Source of the DNA: Pseudoramibacter alactolyticus ATCC 23263
GTDB taxonomy: Bacteria > Bacillota > Clostridia > Eubacteriales > Eubacteriaceae
NCBI RefSeq assembly: GCF_000185505.1
Contig: NZ_GL622359.1
Location: 1,089,412 to 1,153,411 of the forward strand
DNA: 64,000 bases
Direction: 5' to 3'
Part shown: piece by piece, positions 9,368-17,903 of the stretch
Position numbering within the stretch: the first letter of the stretch is position 1
How the letters are laid out: each line of letters opens with the position of its first letter
Notes under the pieces: model-generated
Seen by the model: the letters and a program-made list of their open reading frames with translations, nothing else
Database searches by the model: none
Told to the model about the DNA's origin: nothing
Position numbers and translations under genes: made by a program

Positions 9368-10144
9368 TTACTCCGGCTTTTTCGTCGCCGCGTCAATGAC
9401 CTGCGTCGCGTCTTCCACGATCGTGCGCAGGGTATCGACATGATCGCCGGCGGTGATAATGCCGTCGACGTCCTGCCAGTCCGCGTAGGAAAACTGGGCG
9501 GTCGTCGTGCATTTGGTGCTGTCCGCGACGACGTAGGTCCTTTTCGCCGCGTGCAGCATCCAGGCCTTCACACTCGACTCGTCATAGGAGACGGTCGTCG
9601 GGCCGTTCTGGTGTTTGAACCCGTCCGAACCCAGAAACGCGATATCCGCGCGGATGTTTTTAAACCGGTCGAGCACCCAGCCGCCGATCAGCGCGTGGGA
9701 GCTTCTTCGAATCTTGCCGCCGCAGAGAAAAACCTGATGCTCGGATTCCGACAGCAGCGTTGCCGCGTCGAGGGAATTCGTGATGATGGTCAGTCCCTGT
9801 TTGATGGTGAGCTGTTTGGCGATGGCGCTGGTTGTGCTGCCGGCGTCGAGCAGGATCACGTCGTGTTTATGAATGAGGCTCACCGCTTTCGCGGCGATTT
9901 CCGCTTTTTCCTCCGCGTGGACCCATTCTTTTTCGTTGAGCGGTTTTTCCACCGCGCCGATTTTCGGAATGGCGCCGCCGTAATTCTTTTCGGCGATGCC
10001 CATTTCTTCCAAATAAATAATATCCTTGCGGATCGTTTCGGTCGACACGCCAAAGTGCTCGGCCATTTCGCCGACTTTGACGCTGCCTTCCCGGATTAAA
10101 ATCTGCGCCATACGATTGCGCCGGTCCGCGGTTAAATTTGCCAT
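9368..10144 (-). CDS. DeoR-family sugar-responsive transcriptional regulator
   Basis: A 258-residue DeoR/GlpR-type repressor. The N-terminal winged helix-turn-helix (about 5-55) contains VGEMAEHFGVSTETIRKDI; the C-terminal sensor domain of the phosphosugar-isomerase-like fold carries LLDAGSTTSAIAKQL and FLCGGKIRRSSHALIGG. ATG 10144 is preferred, with AGTGAG about eight bases upstream; a GTG four codons earlier is possible. It is transcribed away from the PTS gene and is very likely its regulator, sensing a phosphorylated sugar. Candidate operator half-sites lie in the shared intergenic region. Confidence 0.9.
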   Translation of the reverse strand: MANLTADRRNRMAQILIREGSVKVGEMAEHFGVSTETIRKDIIYLEEMGIAEKNYGGAIPKIGAVEKPLNEKEWVHAEEKAEIAAKAVSLIHKHDVILLDAGSTTSAIAKQLTIKQGLTIITNSLDAATLLSESEHQVFLCGGKIRRSSHALIGGWVLDRFKNIRADIAFLGSDGFKHQNGPTTVSYDESSVKAWMLHAAKRTYVVADSTKCTTTAQFSYADWQDVDGIITAGDHVDTLRTIVEDATQVIDAATKKPE

Positions 10145-10197
10145 ATGACCGCTCACTTTCTATCTATCAATCAGGTCCCTGCCCATTGACAAATCAA

Positions 10198-10274
10198 CTT
10201 GCGATTAATTGGGAAAATCGCTTTTCTGAATTTAATAGCAACGCTATTTTAGCATAACCCCAATAAATCGCAAG
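10198..10274. promoter_or_regulatory. Candidate DeoR-type operator repeats
   Basis: Between the divergent regulator and PTS genes, CTTGCGATT (10198-10206) recurs inverted as AATCGCAAG (10266-10274), and the shorter AATCGC appears again at 10216-10221. The outer copies extend to about 13 matching bases. Spaced inverted half-sites next to a DeoR gene suggest operators; binding is inferred. Confidence 0.5.
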
Positions 10275-10302
10275 AAAAAAATTGAGTTTTTTCGGAAAAA
10301 TC

Positions 10303-10331
10303 TTGACATCCAATCAACACCATGCTATATT
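10303..10331 (+). promoter_or_regulatory. Promoter of the PTS-dehydrogenase operon
   Basis: TTGACA at 10303-10308, a 17-base spacer and TATATT at 10326-10331 make a strong sigma-A-type promoter. An inverted repeat CAACTA/TAGTTG (10353-10358 and 10372-10377) lies in the early transcribed region and may be another operator. Confidence 0.85.
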
Positions 10332-10430
10332 ATGTTTAGAAACAACAAAACGCAACTAAAAATAATTATAATAGTTGTGGGTTAAGGCATCTTATGTAAA
10401 ATCTTTTATATCAGAGCAGGAGGATAACTG

Positions 10431-12335
10431 ATGAAAGAGAAAGTGCAATCGTTCGGGAGATTCTTATCCGGCATGGTGATGCCGAATATCGGTGCCTTTA
10501 TCGCCTGGGGGCTGATGGCCGCGTTGTTTATCGACACGGGCTGGCTGCCGAACAAGCTGTTAAATACCATCGTCGGACCGTTTTTAAGCTACGCCCTGCC
10601 GCTGCTCATTGCGTATACCGGCGGCAAAATGGTCGGCGGACCGCGCGGCGCAGTCATGGGGGCGATTGCCACGATGGGCGTTATCCAGTCCAATCCGGAC
10701 ACGACCATGCTCATGGGCGCGATGGTCATGGGGCCGCTCGCCGGCTGGATCATCAAACGCTTCGACAACGCGGTCGACGGCAAAATCAAACCGGGTTTCG
10801 AAATGCTCGTCAACAACTTCTCGGTCGGCATTATCGGGATGCTGCTTGCGATTGCCGGTTACTATATTTTCGGACCGGTTATGGCGGGGCTTCTGGCTGT
10901 TTTGCAGGCCGGCGCCGACGTGCTCGTCAAACACAGCCTGCTGCCGCTCGTTTCAATTTTCGTTGAGCCGGCGAAGGTTTTGTTCTTAAACAACGCGATC
11001 AACCACGGCATCTTCACACCCCTCGGCGCAGAAGAAGTCAAGGCGGCCGGCAAGTCGATTTTCTACATGATCGAAACCAATCCGGGCCCGGGCACCGGCG
11101 TGCTCCTCGCATACTGGCTTTTCTCGAAGGATAAGGCGACCAAGGATTCCGCGCCGGGCGCGTTAATTGTTCACCTGCTCGGCGGGATTCACGAAATCTC
11201 ATTCCCGTACATCCTGATGAATCCGATGCTGCTGCTTGCAACCATCGGCGGCAGCTTCGCAGCAATGATGTACAACACTTTGTTTAATCTCGGTTTAAAC
11301 GGTCCGGCTTCTCCGGGCTCCATTATCGCATTCGTCGGCATGGCGCCGAAGGGGTCCACCTTTGCGGTTTTGCTTTCGGCTGTCATTGCAGCGGCTGTCT
11401 CGTTTGCCATTGCCGCGCCGATCATCCGGCTTACCGGCGCCAAGGGCAGCCTCGACGAAGCGAAAGACCAGATGAGCGATATGAAGGCATCCGCCAAAGG
11501 CCTTGCGCAGGAAGGCGCGGCCGTCGACCTGAGAACGCTCGATCAGATCGTATTCGCTTGCGACGCCGGCATGGGTTCTTCGGCCATGGGGGCGGCGGTG
11601 ATGCAGCGCAAGCTTGAAGAAGCGGGCTTCGGCAATATCCAGGTCACGCATTCATCGGTTTCCGAAATTCCGGACGGCGCCAAGTTCATCATCTGCCACA
11701 AGGATCTTGCAGAACGCGCCGTCAAGAGCGCCCCGCAGGCCAGACTCGTCACCATCACGAATTTCATGAACGCGCCGGAATACGACGAAGTCGTCGCGGA
11801 AATCATCCAGTCCCGCAAAAACCTGCCGGACGACAATCAAGCGGCGGCGGCAGAAAATCCGTCAAACCAGACCGAAGCAACCGACAATGCGCAAGCAGAT
11901 TACGCAGATTACAAGGGCGGCGTGCTGATCAAAAAGAACATCCGCCTCAATCGCTCACCCCAGACAAAAGAAGCCATCATTCGCGACATCGGCAAAGTGT
12001 TTTACGACGGCGGCTACACCACCGAAAAATACACGGAAGCCATGCTCGAAAAAGAAAAAGTCTTCAATACGGCCATCGGCAACAACCTCGCGATTCCCCA
12101 CGGCATCGAAGGCATGACCGGCGAAATCCTGAATTCCGGCCTCGTCATCTTTTCCTATCCGGACGGCGTGGATTGGGGCGACGGCCAAAGCGTTAAACTC
12201 GTCATCGGGATCGCATCGGTCGGCGATGAACACGTCGACAAGCTGGCCAAAATCGCAGCGGCCTGCAACACCGAAGAAGCCGTCAACAAAATCTTAGCCA
12301 TGGACGTCGACGACGTGTACGATTTGTTTAAATAA
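10431..12335 (+). CDS. mtlA: Mannitol-family PTS transporter, EIICBA
   Basis: A single 634-residue phosphotransferase permease with all three domains. The EIIC membrane domain (about 1-345) starts FGRFLSGMVMPNIGAFIAWG and carries GGIHEISFPYILM near the substrate site. The EIIB domain (about 375-465) has the phospho-Cys loop FACDAGMGSSAMGAA. After a Gln/Ala/Asn linker, the EIIA domain (about 490-634) has the phospho-His in AIPHG. The family imports mannitol as mannitol-1-phosphate. However, no MtlD follows; the next gene is a SorE-like reductase, so another hexitol or L-sorbose is possible. The start has AGGAGG seven bases upstream. Confidence 0.92.
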   Translation: MKEKVQSFGRFLSGMVMPNIGAFIAWGLMAALFIDTGWLPNKLLNTIVGPFLSYALPLLIAYTGGKMVGGPRGAVMGAIATMGVIQSNPDTTMLMGAMVMGPLAGWIIKRFDNAVDGKIKPGFEMLVNNFSVGIIGMLLAIAGYYIFGPVMAGLLAVLQAGADVLVKHSLLPLVSIFVEPAKVLFLNNAINHGIFTPLGAEEVKAAGKSIFYMIETNPGPGTGVLLAYWLFSKDKATKDSAPGALIVHLLGGIHEISFPYILMNPMLLLATIGGSFAAMMYNTLFNLGLNGPASPGSIIAFVGMAPKGSTFAVLLSAVIAAAVSFAIAAPIIRLTGAKGSLDEAKDQMSDMKASAKGLAQEGAAVDLRTLDQIVFACDAGMGSSAMGAAVMQRKLEEAGFGNIQVTHSSVSEIPDGAKFIICHKDLAERAVKSAPQARLVTITNFMNAPEYDEVVAEIIQSRKNLPDDNQAAAAENPSNQTEATDNAQADYADYKGGVLIKKNIRLNRSPQTKEAIIRDIGKVFYDGGYTTEKYTEAMLEKEKVFNTAIGNNLAIPHGIEGMTGEILNSGLVIFSYPDGVDWGDGQSVKLVIGIASVGDEHVDKLAKIAAACNTEEAVNKILAMDVDDVYDLFK

Positions 12336-12351
12336 CGCGGTGACGGCGATC

Positions 12352-12378
12352 CCTTCGCCGCTGCCGCGGCGGCGAAGG
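12352..12378 (+). other. Intercistronic hairpin
   Basis: A perfect nine-base-pair CCTTCGCCG/CGGCGAAGG stem with a nine-base loop sits between the PTS gene and the dehydrogenase gene, without a T-run. It may protect the upstream mRNA end or alter the ratio of the two products. Confidence 0.5.
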
Positions 12379-12439
12379 CCGCGCAGAAATACAATAAAAC
12401 CATAAAAAGCATTTAAAGGATCAGAAAGAAGGATCAATC

Positions 12440-13726
12440 ATGGGACAGAAAACAAAGGCAGTCAGACTTTACGGTGCGATGGATTTGCGGCTCGAAGAAT
12501 TCGAACTGCCGGAAATCAAAGACGACGAAATTTTAGCGAAAATTTACAGCGACAGCATCTGCATGTCGACGTATAAGCTGGCCAAACAGGGCAAAAATCA
12601 CAAACGCTGCCCGCAGAACGTCGAGACCAATCCGGTCATCATCGGCCACGAATTTACCGGCGTCATCGTCAAGGTCGGAAAAAAATGGCAGGATCAATTC
12701 AAGCCGGGCATGCGCTTCGCCCAGCAGCCGGCCCTGAACTACAAGGGCAGCATGGATTCTCCGGGCTACTCCTATGAATTTTTCGGCGGCGATACACAGT
12801 ACTGCATCTTCCCGCCCGAAGCGATGGAAGTCGGCGCGCTCATGCCCTTTGACGGCGACAGCTTCTACAAAGCGTCCCTCGGCGAACCGCTGTCCTGCTC
12901 CATCGGCGCTTTCCACGCCATGTATCACACGAAGCAGGCGAACTACCATCACGAGATGGGCCTGAAGGAAAACGGCAACGTCATCATCATGGGCGGCTGC
13001 GGGCCGATGGGCCTCGGCGCCGTGGCATACGGCACGGTCTGCAAATACCATCCGAAGCGCATCGTGGTCACCGATGTGGACGATGCGAAAATCGCCCGCG
13101 CCAAGGAAGTCATGCCGGTGGAAAAAGCGGCCGAAAACGGCGTCGAACTGGTTTATGTCAACACCGCCAAAATGGATGATCCGCAAAAGGGCTTAATGGA
13201 CATTTCCGAAGGCCACGGCTATGACGACGCATTTATCTACGTGCCGATTCCGGCGGTCGCAACGCTCTGCAACGCCGTGCTCGCCTATGACGGCTGCATG
13301 AACTTCTTCTCCGGCCCGCAGGATAAGACCTTTTCCGCGGCGGTCAATCTCTACGACTGCCATTACAACGCCACCCACATCATGGGCACCACCGGCGGCA
13401 ACAACGACGACATGATTGAAGCGAACGATCTCGCGGCCAAAAACATCATCGACCCGGCCATCATGGTCACCCATGTCGGCGGCATCGATTCCATCGCGGA
13501 TGCAACGATGAACCTGCCGAATATTCCGGGGGGCAAAAAACTGGCTTACACGCAGTTTGACATGCCGATGACCGCCATTGAAGATTTCGGCAAACTCGGC
13601 GAAAAAGACCCTTTCTTCAAAGAGCTGAATGCCTGCTGCAAGGCCCACCGCGGTCTGTGGAATCCGGAAGCCGAGCGCATGATCTTCAAGCATTTCGGCG
13701 TGAAGATTTTCGGCGAAGATGAATAA
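12440..13726 (+). CDS. Zinc-type alcohol dehydrogenase, L-sorbose-1-phosphate reductase-like
   Basis: A 428-residue medium-chain dehydrogenase similar to SorE-type sugar-phosphate reductases. Visible are a Zn-region Cys in YSDSICMSTYK, GHEFTGVIVKVG, the nucleotide-binding GGCGPMGLGAVA and the following acidic VVTDVDD that favours NAD(H). SorE interconverts L-sorbose-1-phosphate and glucitol-6-phosphate; after a mannitol-type PTS an equivalent hexitol-phosphate oxidation to fructose-6-phosphate or a related ketose phosphate is plausible but inferred. The ribosome site is AGAAGGA. It shares the operon with the PTS gene and is followed by a terminator. Confidence 0.78.
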   Translation: MGQKTKAVRLYGAMDLRLEEFELPEIKDDEILAKIYSDSICMSTYKLAKQGKNHKRCPQNVETNPVIIGHEFTGVIVKVGKKWQDQFKPGMRFAQQPALNYKGSMDSPGYSYEFFGGDTQYCIFPPEAMEVGALMPFDGDSFYKASLGEPLSCSIGAFHAMYHTKQANYHHEMGLKENGNVIIMGGCGPMGLGAVAYGTVCKYHPKRIVVTDVDDAKIARAKEVMPVEKAAENGVELVYVNTAKMDDPQKGLMDISEGHGYDDAFIYVPIPAVATLCNAVLAYDGCMNFFSGPQDKTFSAAVNLYDCHYNATHIMGTTGGNNDDMIEANDLAAKNIIDPAIMVTHVGGIDSIADATMNLPNIPGGKKLAYTQFDMPMTAIEDFGKLGEKDPFFKELNACCKAHRGLWNPEAERMIFKHFGVKIFGEDE

Positions 13727-13751
13727 TATCTCCGCATAAGCCCCCCCTTGC

Positions 13752-13778
13752 AAAGCCCGTGGGTTCGCGGGCTTTTGT
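13752..13778 (+). terminator. Terminator after the dehydrogenase gene
   Basis: An AAAGCCCG stem pairing with CGGGCTTT around a short loop, followed by TTTTG, directly after the sugar operon. Confidence 0.85.
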
Positions 13779-13842
13779 CATTGCCGGAAAAGCCCGCAGC
13801 AGACATCGCCGCGCATCATCAAAAAACGCAAGACATGCCTGC

Positions 13843-13887
13843 CAAAAAAACAAAAACCGCATCCGATTATTTTTCGGATACGGTTTG
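13843..13887 (-). terminator. Terminator after carD
   Basis: On the minus strand an AAACCG-ATCCG stem with one mismatch is followed by a long T-rich tract. It lies about 60 bases after the carD stop. Confidence 0.88.
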
Positions 13888-13944
13888 TCTGCAATTCTGA
13901 AACCGCCTGCACGGTGTACAGATGATCGTCTTCGATTTTTAAAT

Positions 13945-14424
13945 TTACATCGCCACGGTTGTCTCGATGATTTTGCAGGCTTCCTCTTTTTCTTTGCCGT
14001 CGATGAGCATCATTTCACTGATTAAAAAATTTTTGGCTGTCATCAGCATTTTTTTGTCCCCGCTGGAAAGACCCTTTCGCCGATCCAGCAGCATGAGATT
14101 GCGCGTGACCTTCGCCACATCAATGATATCGCCGGACTTCATCTGGTCCATATTATCCTGGTATCTTTTTGACCAATTGGAAGTCATTTTATCCTCCGGC
14201 TGGCTCAGTACCTGCAGCATGGCTTCCAGATCCTGATGCGTCGGAATCTCCCGAAGGCCGACTTCCTCCGCTTTATCAACCGGAATTAAAATTTCCATGC
14301 CTTCGGCCGCGATGGTCACCTTATAATACATTTGTGTTTTCTCGAAAATATCCATTTCCTGAATATTTTTGATGACACCGGCTCCATGCATGGGATAAAC
14401 GATTTTATCACCGATATTATACAT
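13945..14424 (-). CDS. carD: CarD/CdnL-family RNA polymerase-binding regulator
   Basis: A 159-residue protein that binds the RNA polymerase beta subunit and steadies open promoter complexes in related bacteria. The N-terminal Tudor-like RNAP-interaction domain (about 1-60) is visible as YNIGDKIVYPMHGAGVI, homologous to the module in Mfd, which is also encoded in this window. The rest is helical, as in CarD DNA-binding domains. ATG 14424 follows GGAGGAG; the longer upstream frame starts inside the promoter region. Two promoters precede it, and one carries a 13-base element shared with the HU promoter. Confidence 0.92.
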   Translation of the reverse strand: MYNIGDKIVYPMHGAGVIKNIQEMDIFEKTQMYYKVTIAAEGMEILIPVDKAEEVGLREIPTHQDLEAMLQVLSQPEDKMTSNWSKRYQDNMDQMKSGDIIDVAKVTRNLMLLDRRKGLSSGDKKMLMTAKNFLISEMMLIDGKEKEEACKIIETTVAM

Positions 14425-14454
14425 CCTTTCGCACTCCTCCAAATTTCTGTCCTC

Positions 14455-14487
14455 ATTATAGCATAAAGGCTGAGTGCGCGTAAACAC
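14455..14487 (-). promoter_or_regulatory. Proximal carD promoter with shared 13-base element
   Basis: Extended -10 TGCTATAAT lies at 14455-14463 (minus strand). Just upstream, 14475-14487 reads GTGTTTACGCGCA, identical to a segment of the HU promoter (35937-35949). Confidence 0.55.
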
Positions 14488-14490
14488 TAA

Positions 14491-14519
14491 ATTTTACAAA
14501 ACCACTTCGCTGTTGTCAA
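14491..14519 (-). promoter_or_regulatory. Distal carD promoter
   Basis: TTGACA (14514-14519), a 17-base spacer and TAAAAT (14491-14496) on the minus strand form a strong sigma-A-type promoter. Confidence 0.8.
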
Positions 14520-14564
14520 GCTTTTTAAGATTTCTTTTTTTATCCGCCTCATGCCGCTGGCTGC

Positions 14565-16715
14565 TCAGAGCAGCATGGTCAGCGCGATGCGGCTGCGCGG
14601 CTTATCCACCGAAAGCACCTTCACCGTGACCACATCGCCCACCGAAAGCACATCCGACGGGTGTTTAACATAGCGATCGGAGATCTGAGAGATATGCACC
14701 AGTCCGTCCTGATGCACGCCGATATCCACAAAAGCGCCAAAGTCCACCACGTTGCGGACGGTGCCCTTGAGCGCCATATCCGGTTTCAGATCGTCCAAGC
14801 TGAGCACATCCTGCTTGAGAATCGGTTCCGGCGCCTCATCCCGGGGATCGCGGCCCGGCTTACACAGCTCCGCAATCATATCCTGCAGGGTCGGCTCCCC
14901 GATGCCGAGTTCCCGGGCCGTGGCTTCCACATCCACCCGGCGCAGGGTTTTCGCCGTTTCTCGGATGCGCGCCGGTTTTAAATCCGCCGGCGTCAGGGAA
15001 AGCCGGTCCATCAGGGCGTGGGCCGCCGGATAAGATTCCGGGTGGATGCCGGTATTGTCGAGCACCTCTTCGCCCCCTGTGATGCGCAGGAAACCGGCGC
15101 ACTGCTCGTAGGCTCTGGGGCCGAGCCCCTTCACCTTCAAAACCGCCCGGCGGTTTGCAAAGCGGCCGTTGGCCTCCCGATAAGCCACGATGTTGTCGGC
15201 CATAGTGCCGGTGATGCCGGCCACATATTTGAGCAGCGCCGGCGAAGCCCGGTTGATATCGACGCCCACCAGGTTGACCGCATCCTCCACCACATTGGTC
15301 AGCGCCTCGGAAAGGACTTTTTGATTCACATCGTGCTGATACTGGCCGACGCCGATGTGCTCCGGCTCGATTTTAACCAGCTCCGACAGCGGATCCTGCA
15401 GACGGCCCCCGATGGAAATCGCCCCCCGCAGCGACACATCCACATCCGGATATTCCGCCGCGGCCAAAGGCGAGGCCGAATAAATCGAGGCCCCCGCCTC
15501 GGAGACAATGCAATACTGCACCCTGCGCGGGCAGGCCTTAAGCGTTTCGGCGATGAACTGCTCGCTTTCCCGGGAGGCCGTGCCGTTGCCGATGGCGATC
15601 ATATCGACCTGATAGCGCTCGATCAGCGCCAGAATGACGCGGCGGGATTCGGCGATTTTCTGCTGAGGCTTGGCGGGGTAAACCTTGGCCGTGGCCAGCA
15701 GGGTCCCCATGGGATCGAGCACGGCGATTTTGCAGCCGTTGCGGTATCCCGGGTCAAAGCCCATGGTCACCTTCTCCCGGAATGGCCGGGTCAACAGCAG
15801 CTTCCTGAGATTGACGCCAAAGGCCCGAATGGCCGAGGCCTCGGCCCGTTCCTTCATCTCGGCGCGGATTTCCCGCTCCACCGCCGGAAAAATCAGCCGC
15901 TTATAAGCATCGGCCGCAGCCTGGGCCAGCTGCCCGCATCCCCGGCCGGCGCCCTTCGACATCACCTGGTGGGTGAGCCAGGGCAGGATGAACTCTGTCA
16001 GCGCGTCCACCTTCACGGTGATTACTTTTTCCTTTTCCGCGCGGTTCATGGCCAAAATGCGGTGATTCGCCATGGCGCCAAGCCCTTCGCTGTGATCGTA
16101 ATAATTGGTGTAGGGCGTTTTTTTCTTGGCAAAGGCCCCCGTCACCGCCGTGTGGATCCGCGCATTCTCGGTGATATAACGCCGGATATACCCCCGAAAT
16201 GCCGCATTGTCTGCGATGGTTTCCGCCACGATGTCCCGCGCGCCGGCCAGAGCCGCCTCCGCGTCCGCCACCGCATCATTCACAAAATGCCCGGCAGCTG
16301 CCGCCAGGGCATCGTCCGTTTCGCCGGCCGCTATCTTAAGGGCCAGGGGCTCAAGCCCCTGCGCCTTGGCCGCCATCGCCCGGGTCCGACGTTTCTTTTT
16401 ATAGGGCAGATAAAGATCCTCCGCCGCCTGGAGCGTCTCGGCACCCTCGATGGCCGCGGCCAGTTCCGGCGTGAGCTTTTGCTGCCCGGCGATGCTGCCC
16501 AGAATTTCCTGTTTGCGCGCCTCGAGCCTGCGCGTATATTTTAAAACCGTATCGAGTTCGCGCAGCGTGGTATCGTCGAGATTGCCCGTCACCTCTTTCC
16601 GATAGCGGGCGATAAAGGGAATCGTATTGCCGGCATCGATGAGCGCCACGGTGGCCGCCACGCGCCCAGGCGCAAGCTTCAACCGCTGGGATAGGGTCTG
16701 AATAATATCTGTCAA
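14565..16715 (-). CDS. tex: Tex, RNA-binding transcriptional accessory protein
   Basis: A 716-residue Tex/Spt6-like protein, normal length. Order: helical N-terminal domain, YqgF/RNase H-like domain (around 315-440, starting TMGFDPGYRNGCKIAVLD), helix-hairpin-helix repeats (around 490-560, VGVDINRASPALLKYVAG and VLKVKGLGPRAYEQ), and a C-terminal S1 RNA-binding domain (about 645-716, GTVRNVVDFGAFVDIG). The start is a TTG with AGAGGTG six bases upstream, and homology begins there. Tex affects transcription and RNA handling; its precise role is unsettled. It is divergent from degV. Confidence 0.95.
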   Translation of the reverse strand: MTDIIQTLSQRLKLAPGRVAATVALIDAGNTIPFIARYRKEVTGNLDDTTLRELDTVLKYTRRLEARKQEILGSIAGQQKLTPELAAAIEGAETLQAAEDLYLPYKKKRRTRAMAAKAQGLEPLALKIAAGETDDALAAAAGHFVNDAVADAEAALAGARDIVAETIADNAAFRGYIRRYITENARIHTAVTGAFAKKKTPYTNYYDHSEGLGAMANHRILAMNRAEKEKVITVKVDALTEFILPWLTHQVMSKGAGRGCGQLAQAAADAYKRLIFPAVEREIRAEMKERAEASAIRAFGVNLRKLLLTRPFREKVTMGFDPGYRNGCKIAVLDPMGTLLATAKVYPAKPQQKIAESRRVILALIERYQVDMIAIGNGTASRESEQFIAETLKACPRRVQYCIVSEAGASIYSASPLAAAEYPDVDVSLRGAISIGGRLQDPLSELVKIEPEHIGVGQYQHDVNQKVLSEALTNVVEDAVNLVGVDINRASPALLKYVAGITGTMADNIVAYREANGRFANRRAVLKVKGLGPRAYEQCAGFLRITGGEEVLDNTGIHPESYPAAHALMDRLSLTPADLKPARIRETAKTLRRVDVEATARELGIGEPTLQDMIAELCKPGRDPRDEAPEPILKQDVLSLDDLKPDMALKGTVRNVVDFGAFVDIGVHQDGLVHISQISDRYVKHPSDVLSVGDVVTVKVLSVDKPRSRIALTMLL

Positions 16716-16745
16716 AATGTCACCTCTTCAATTTTTGTGCCTGTT

Positions 16746-16774
16746 ATTTTATCATTTTGCCCCGGTGCCCGCAA
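16746..16774 (-). promoter_or_regulatory. Promoter of tex
   Basis: TTGCGG (16769-16774), 17-base spacer, TAAAAT (16746-16751) on the minus strand. Confidence 0.6.
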
Positions 16775-16795
16775 GAAAGCCCGGCCCGATCCGTG

Positions 16796-16824
16796 TTGTC
16801 AAAATCAAGGCATCGTGATAAAAT
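16796..16824 (+). promoter_or_regulatory. Promoter of degV
   Basis: TTGTCA (16796-16801), 17-base spacer, TAAAAT (16819-16824), about 35 bases before the degV ATG. Confidence 0.65.
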
Positions 16825-16864
16825 AAAAATCAATTTTAACGCGAACGTATTTAAGGAGGTTTCC

Positions 16865-17755
16865 ATGGGTATTCAATTCATCACCGACTCCATGTGTGAC
16901 GTGGATGAAGCCATCCTGCACCGATATCCTTTTGAAATTCTGCCGATTCCCATCACCATCGGCGATAAAACTTTTTTTGACGGCATCGACATCACCCCGG
17001 ACATGGTCATCGATGCGGTCGATGCGCATCCGGACACCTTCCCAAAGACGTCCCAGGTGCAGACCGTTGCCTATCAGAAGGCTTTCGAAAAACATCTCGC
17101 GCGCGGCGACGATATCATCTATCTCGCGCTGTCCAGCGGCCTGTCCGGCACCTTTCAAACCGCGTCCCTCATCGCCTCCCAGCTTTTGGAAGACTATCCC
17201 GACCGCAAAATTGCCGTCGTCGATTCCCTCTGCGCCACCACCGGCATGATGCTTATCCTGCACCAGGGGCTCAAGCTCGGCAAACTGGGGCGCCCCTTTG
17301 AAGAGATTGTCGACACGATGACCTTTCTCGCGCGCCACGTCAACATTTATTTTCTCGTCGGCGACATCAAATGGCTGGCCAAGGGCGGGCGCATCGGCAA
17401 AAACGTCGCGCTCATCGGCGACATGCTCAAGATCAAACCCATTTTGTATTTCCAGGACGGACGCATTTTGGCCTACGAAAAAATTCGCGGCCAGAAAAAG
17501 GCCGAACGCCGCCTTTTTGAACTGGTGGATCAGAAAATGCCCGACAAGCGCCAATGCGTCGGCTTTATCGAAAGCAAAGCGCCGGAGCTTCAGGAAAAGG
17601 CGCGGAAGGCGCTCACAAAAGACCTGGGCATCAAGAATTTCATCGTGCCCCAGGCCGGCGCCGGCGCGGCGTTAACCGTCCATATCGGGCCCAAATGCCT
17701 GGGCATTATGTTCTTCGATGCGCTGCCCGACAATTATATCAACGTCACTCCATAG
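16865..17755 (+). CDS. DegV-family fatty-acid-binding protein
   Basis: A 296-residue DegV/FakB-type protein. The N-terminus IQFITDSMCDVD and the lipid head-group loops SQVQT and LALSSGLSGTFQTA are typical; WLAKGGRIGK and the late AGAGAALTVHIGPKCLG match the C-terminal domain. In Firmicutes such proteins present fatty acids to the kinase FakA; no fakA is visible here, so the role in lipid uptake is inferred from family. ATG 16865 is chosen for its perfect AAGGAGG site; the frame is open upstream but has no support there. It has its own promoter and terminator. Confidence 0.93.
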   Translation: MGIQFITDSMCDVDEAILHRYPFEILPIPITIGDKTFFDGIDITPDMVIDAVDAHPDTFPKTSQVQTVAYQKAFEKHLARGDDIIYLALSSGLSGTFQTASLIASQLLEDYPDRKIAVVDSLCATTGMMLILHQGLKLGKLGRPFEEIVDTMTFLARHVNIYFLVGDIKWLAKGGRIGKNVALIGDMLKIKPILYFQDGRILAYEKIRGQKKAERRLFELVDQKMPDKRQCVGFIESKAPELQEKARKALTKDLGIKNFIVPQAGAGAALTVHIGPKCLGIMFFDALPDNYINVTP

Positions 17756-17784
17756 CGGTCTGCGCACCGCACGGGCTTTTATCC

Positions 17785-17809
17785 AAACGGGGGATTCCCC
17801 GTTTTTTTG
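17785..17809 (+). terminator. Terminator after degV
   Basis: AAACGGGG/CCCCGTTT stem followed by seven T residues. Confidence 0.9.
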
Positions 17810-17839
17810 CGCTTTTTTTATCTTTAATCGGATAGACAG

Positions 17840-17868
17840 TTGACGAATTCCCGCCGCTATTCTATAAT
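17840..17868 (+). promoter_or_regulatory. Promoter of the Rrf2 gene
   Basis: TTGACG (17840-17845), 17-base spacer, consensus TATAAT (17863-17868), about 36 bases before the start codon. Confidence 0.85.
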
Positions 17869-17887
17869 ACATATGATATTAATATGT
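17869..17887. promoter_or_regulatory. Palindrome over the rrf2 transcription start
   Basis: ACATAT (17869-17874) and ATATGT (17882-17887) form an inverted repeat with a seven-base centre immediately after the -10 box. The position suits autorepression by the Rrf2 protein; this is inferred. Confidence 0.5.
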
Positions 17888-17903
17888 TATCAGAGGTAAG
17901 ATT

